Shown piece by piece: positions 14,251 through 14,454 of a stretch of DNA of 14,454 bases. The notes below the pieces were generated by a model. It saw nothing but the letters and a program-made list of their open reading frames with translations, was not told where the DNA came from and did no database searches. The position numbers and the translations under genes are program-made. Source of the DNA: Bacteroidales bacterium (GTDB taxonomy: Bacteria; Bacteroidota; Bacteroidia; Bacteroidales; UBA932); contig JAEDMF010000026.1 of assembly GCA_016303175.1 (NCBI GenBank), positions 1-14,454 of the forward strand, written 5' to 3'. The first letter of the stretch is position 1. Every line of letters starts with the position of its first letter.

Positions 14251-14330
14251 TATTTGCTCGAAAGTGCATTTTCTACCACTGCTGCGGAGAAAGCTGTGTA
14301 GTAAAATGTCAAAAGGCAAGATTTGAAAAA

Positions 14331-14362
14331 TTTGCTAGGAGGGATGTTAATAGCTATCTTTG
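14331..14362 (+). promoter_or_regulatory. Bacteroidota-type promoter (TTTG-N20-TATCTTTG)
   Basis: A -33 TTTG at 14331-14334 and a -7 TATCTTTG at 14355-14362 are separated by exactly 20 bp, matching the TTTG-N19-21-TAnnTTTG arrangement of Bacteroidota housekeeping promoters on both elements and spacing. It is the best promoter match in the window. Transcription would start near 14369, giving a leader of about 57 nt for the gene at 14426. The 175-bp gap before that start shows no other clear element. Confidence 0.75.
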
Positions 14363-14425
14363 TGTTCTTCAGTCGTGTGATGTGCCTGTTACACATTACA
14401 TTGTGAAACTATTCAAAATCATAAT

Positions 14426-14454
14426 ATGAAACGTATTTTGCCTTTTATTGCATT
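14426..14454 (+). CDS. 5' end of an unidentified gene, possible signal peptide
   Basis: An ATG at 14426 opens a frame reading MKRILPFIA before the window ends. It sits downstream of the best promoter match and follows an A/T-rich stretch (AAAATCATAAT), as is common for starts in this phylum. Two basic residues followed by hydrophobic ones would fit the beginning of a signal peptide or membrane anchor. Nine codons cannot identify the product. Confidence 0.55.

Noticed and set aside
14273..14301. Possible terminator hairpin after the FAD gene (CTAC...GTAG)
   Set aside because: The pairing is interrupted by a bulge and a mismatch and no T-run follows, so it is too weak to call.

Overview
The window reads as an ordinary chromosomal segment of a Bacteroidota bacterium, most likely order Bacteroidales. 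The support is: a 535-residue ATP-type PEP carboxykinase with a Bacteroides-like N-terminus; a short RecQ with its cysteine cluster at the extreme C-terminus; a long TamB-like protein divergent from tsaD; start codons without clear Shine-Dalgarno sequences; and several copies of the Bacteroidota -7 promoter box TAnnTTTG. Genus cannot be fixed from the sequence.

Layout. Positions 64-1671 (minus) hold pckA, with its own promoter-like box. Positions 1740-11312 (minus) form one tightly packed run, transcribed in the order tamB, an RsmI-like methyltransferase, folB, mtaB, a PhnP-like metallo-hydrolase and a recQ-type helicase. The first five genes overlap each other (11, 61, 1 and 4 bp) and recQ follows after 59 bp without an evident promoter, so a single operon is likely. 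A 149-bp divergent intergenic region (11313-11461) carries back-to-back TATTTTTG boxes. Downstream on the plus strand are tsaD (11462-12484), a 215-bp structured and repeat-rich intergenic region, a COG2509-type FAD protein (12700-14250), and a complete TTTG-N20-TATCTTTG promoter in front of a gene cut off by the window end (from 14426).

How the genes fit together. TsaD helps install t6A on A37 of ANN-decoding tRNAs, and MtaB adds the 2-methylthio group to that same base, so two consecutive steps at one nucleotide flank the tamB promoter region. The RsmI-like protein is also a probable RNA methyltransferase. TamB (envelope lipid or outer-membrane protein assembly), FolB (folate), RecQ (DNA repair) and PckA (C4/C3 metabolism) are housekeeping functions. 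I see no prophage, insertion sequence, CRISPR array, tRNA, rRNA or defence island.

The least explained sequence is the tsaD-FAD gene intergenic region. It has a 19-bp perfect direct repeat (12493-12511 and 12681-12699), an inverted 11-bp copy of its core, five GCGAAAC/GTTTCGC units in 195 bp, and a 13-pair hairpin. The second repeat copy abuts the FAD gene start codon, and a 17/19 match to the same segment, in the same register to ATG, lies at the mtaB start on the other strand. It could be a cis-regulatory RNA leader or a small dispersed repeat element; the window alone cannot decide.
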